DNA from: an uncultured Eubacterium sp.
GTDB taxonomy: Bacteria > Bacillota > Clostridia > Lachnospirales > Lachnospiraceae
Direction: 5' to 3'
Length of the DNA stretch: 7,560 nucleotides
Assembly (NCBI GenBank): GCA_934358495.1
Contig: CAKRKO010000102.1
Span: forward strand, 1-7,560
In this document: positions 7,526-7,560 of the stretch, one piece after another
How the letters are laid out: each line of letters opens with the position of its first letter
Numbering within the stretch: position 1 is the stretch's first letter
Made by a program: the position numbers and the translations under genes
The notes under the pieces: model-generated
Seen by the model: the letters and a program-made list of their open reading frames with translations, nothing else
The model's database searches: none
What the model was told of the DNA's origin: nothing

Positions 7526-7560
7526 ATGCCAACATTTAACCAGTTAGTAAGAAAAGGTCG
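7526..7560 (+). CDS. rpsL: 30S ribosomal protein S12 (3' end outside window)
   Basis: Only the first 11 codons and two bases are present, reading MPTFNQLVRKG followed by a partial Arg codon. This is the characteristic N-terminus of bacterial S12 (MPTxNQLVRKGR), a small-subunit protein at the decoding centre and the classic site of streptomycin resistance changes, which lie beyond this window. The usual neighbours downstream are rpsG, fusA and tuf, and its position behind rpoBC is the common bacterial order. It has its own promoter and a very strong ribosome binding site. The identification relies on a short peptide, but context and motif agree. Confidence 0.93.
   Translation, partial: MPTFNQLVRKG

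Overview
The window is a conserved housekeeping locus: the two large RNA polymerase subunit genes followed by the start of the str ribosomal operon, all on the + strand. The protein sequences, the moderate G+C, the strong AGGAGG ribosome binding sites and an extended beta-lobe region in RpoB point to a Gram-positive anaerobe of class Clostridia, most likely Lachnospiraceae. This placement rests on remembered family sequences, not a search.

Layout: (1) 1-3606, rpoB (beta subunit), open at the left edge and lacking about the first 80 codons. (2) 3607-3624, an 18-base gap holding the rpoC ribosome binding site. (3) 3625-7329, complete rpoC (beta-prime subunit, 1234 aa) with both zinc sites, the catalytic aspartate triad, the bridge helix and the trigger loop intact, ending in an acidic tail with a short internal duplication. 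(4) 7330-7525, a 196-base intergenic region: a 15-bp hairpin behind rpoC (probable but U-poor terminator), a run of A-tracts, a near-consensus housekeeping promoter (TTGACA-17-TATACT), and a short leader with a small hairpin and a strong Shine-Dalgarno. (5) 7526-7560, the first 11 codons of rpsL (ribosomal protein S12), cut by the right edge.

RpoB and RpoC assemble with alpha, omega and sigma into RNA polymerase. Their close spacing implies cotranscription and coupled translation. The hairpin plus new promoter before rpsL suggests that the str operon is transcribed largely independently of rpoBC, though the imperfect U-tract would allow some readthrough.

I found no mobile element, CRISPR array, tRNA or rRNA gene, pseudogene or sign of horizontal transfer, and no credible undescribed system. 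The observations worth a second look are modest: the architecture of the rpoC-rpsL intergenic region, antibiotic-relevant residues in RpoB and RpoC, and the acidic RpoC tail.
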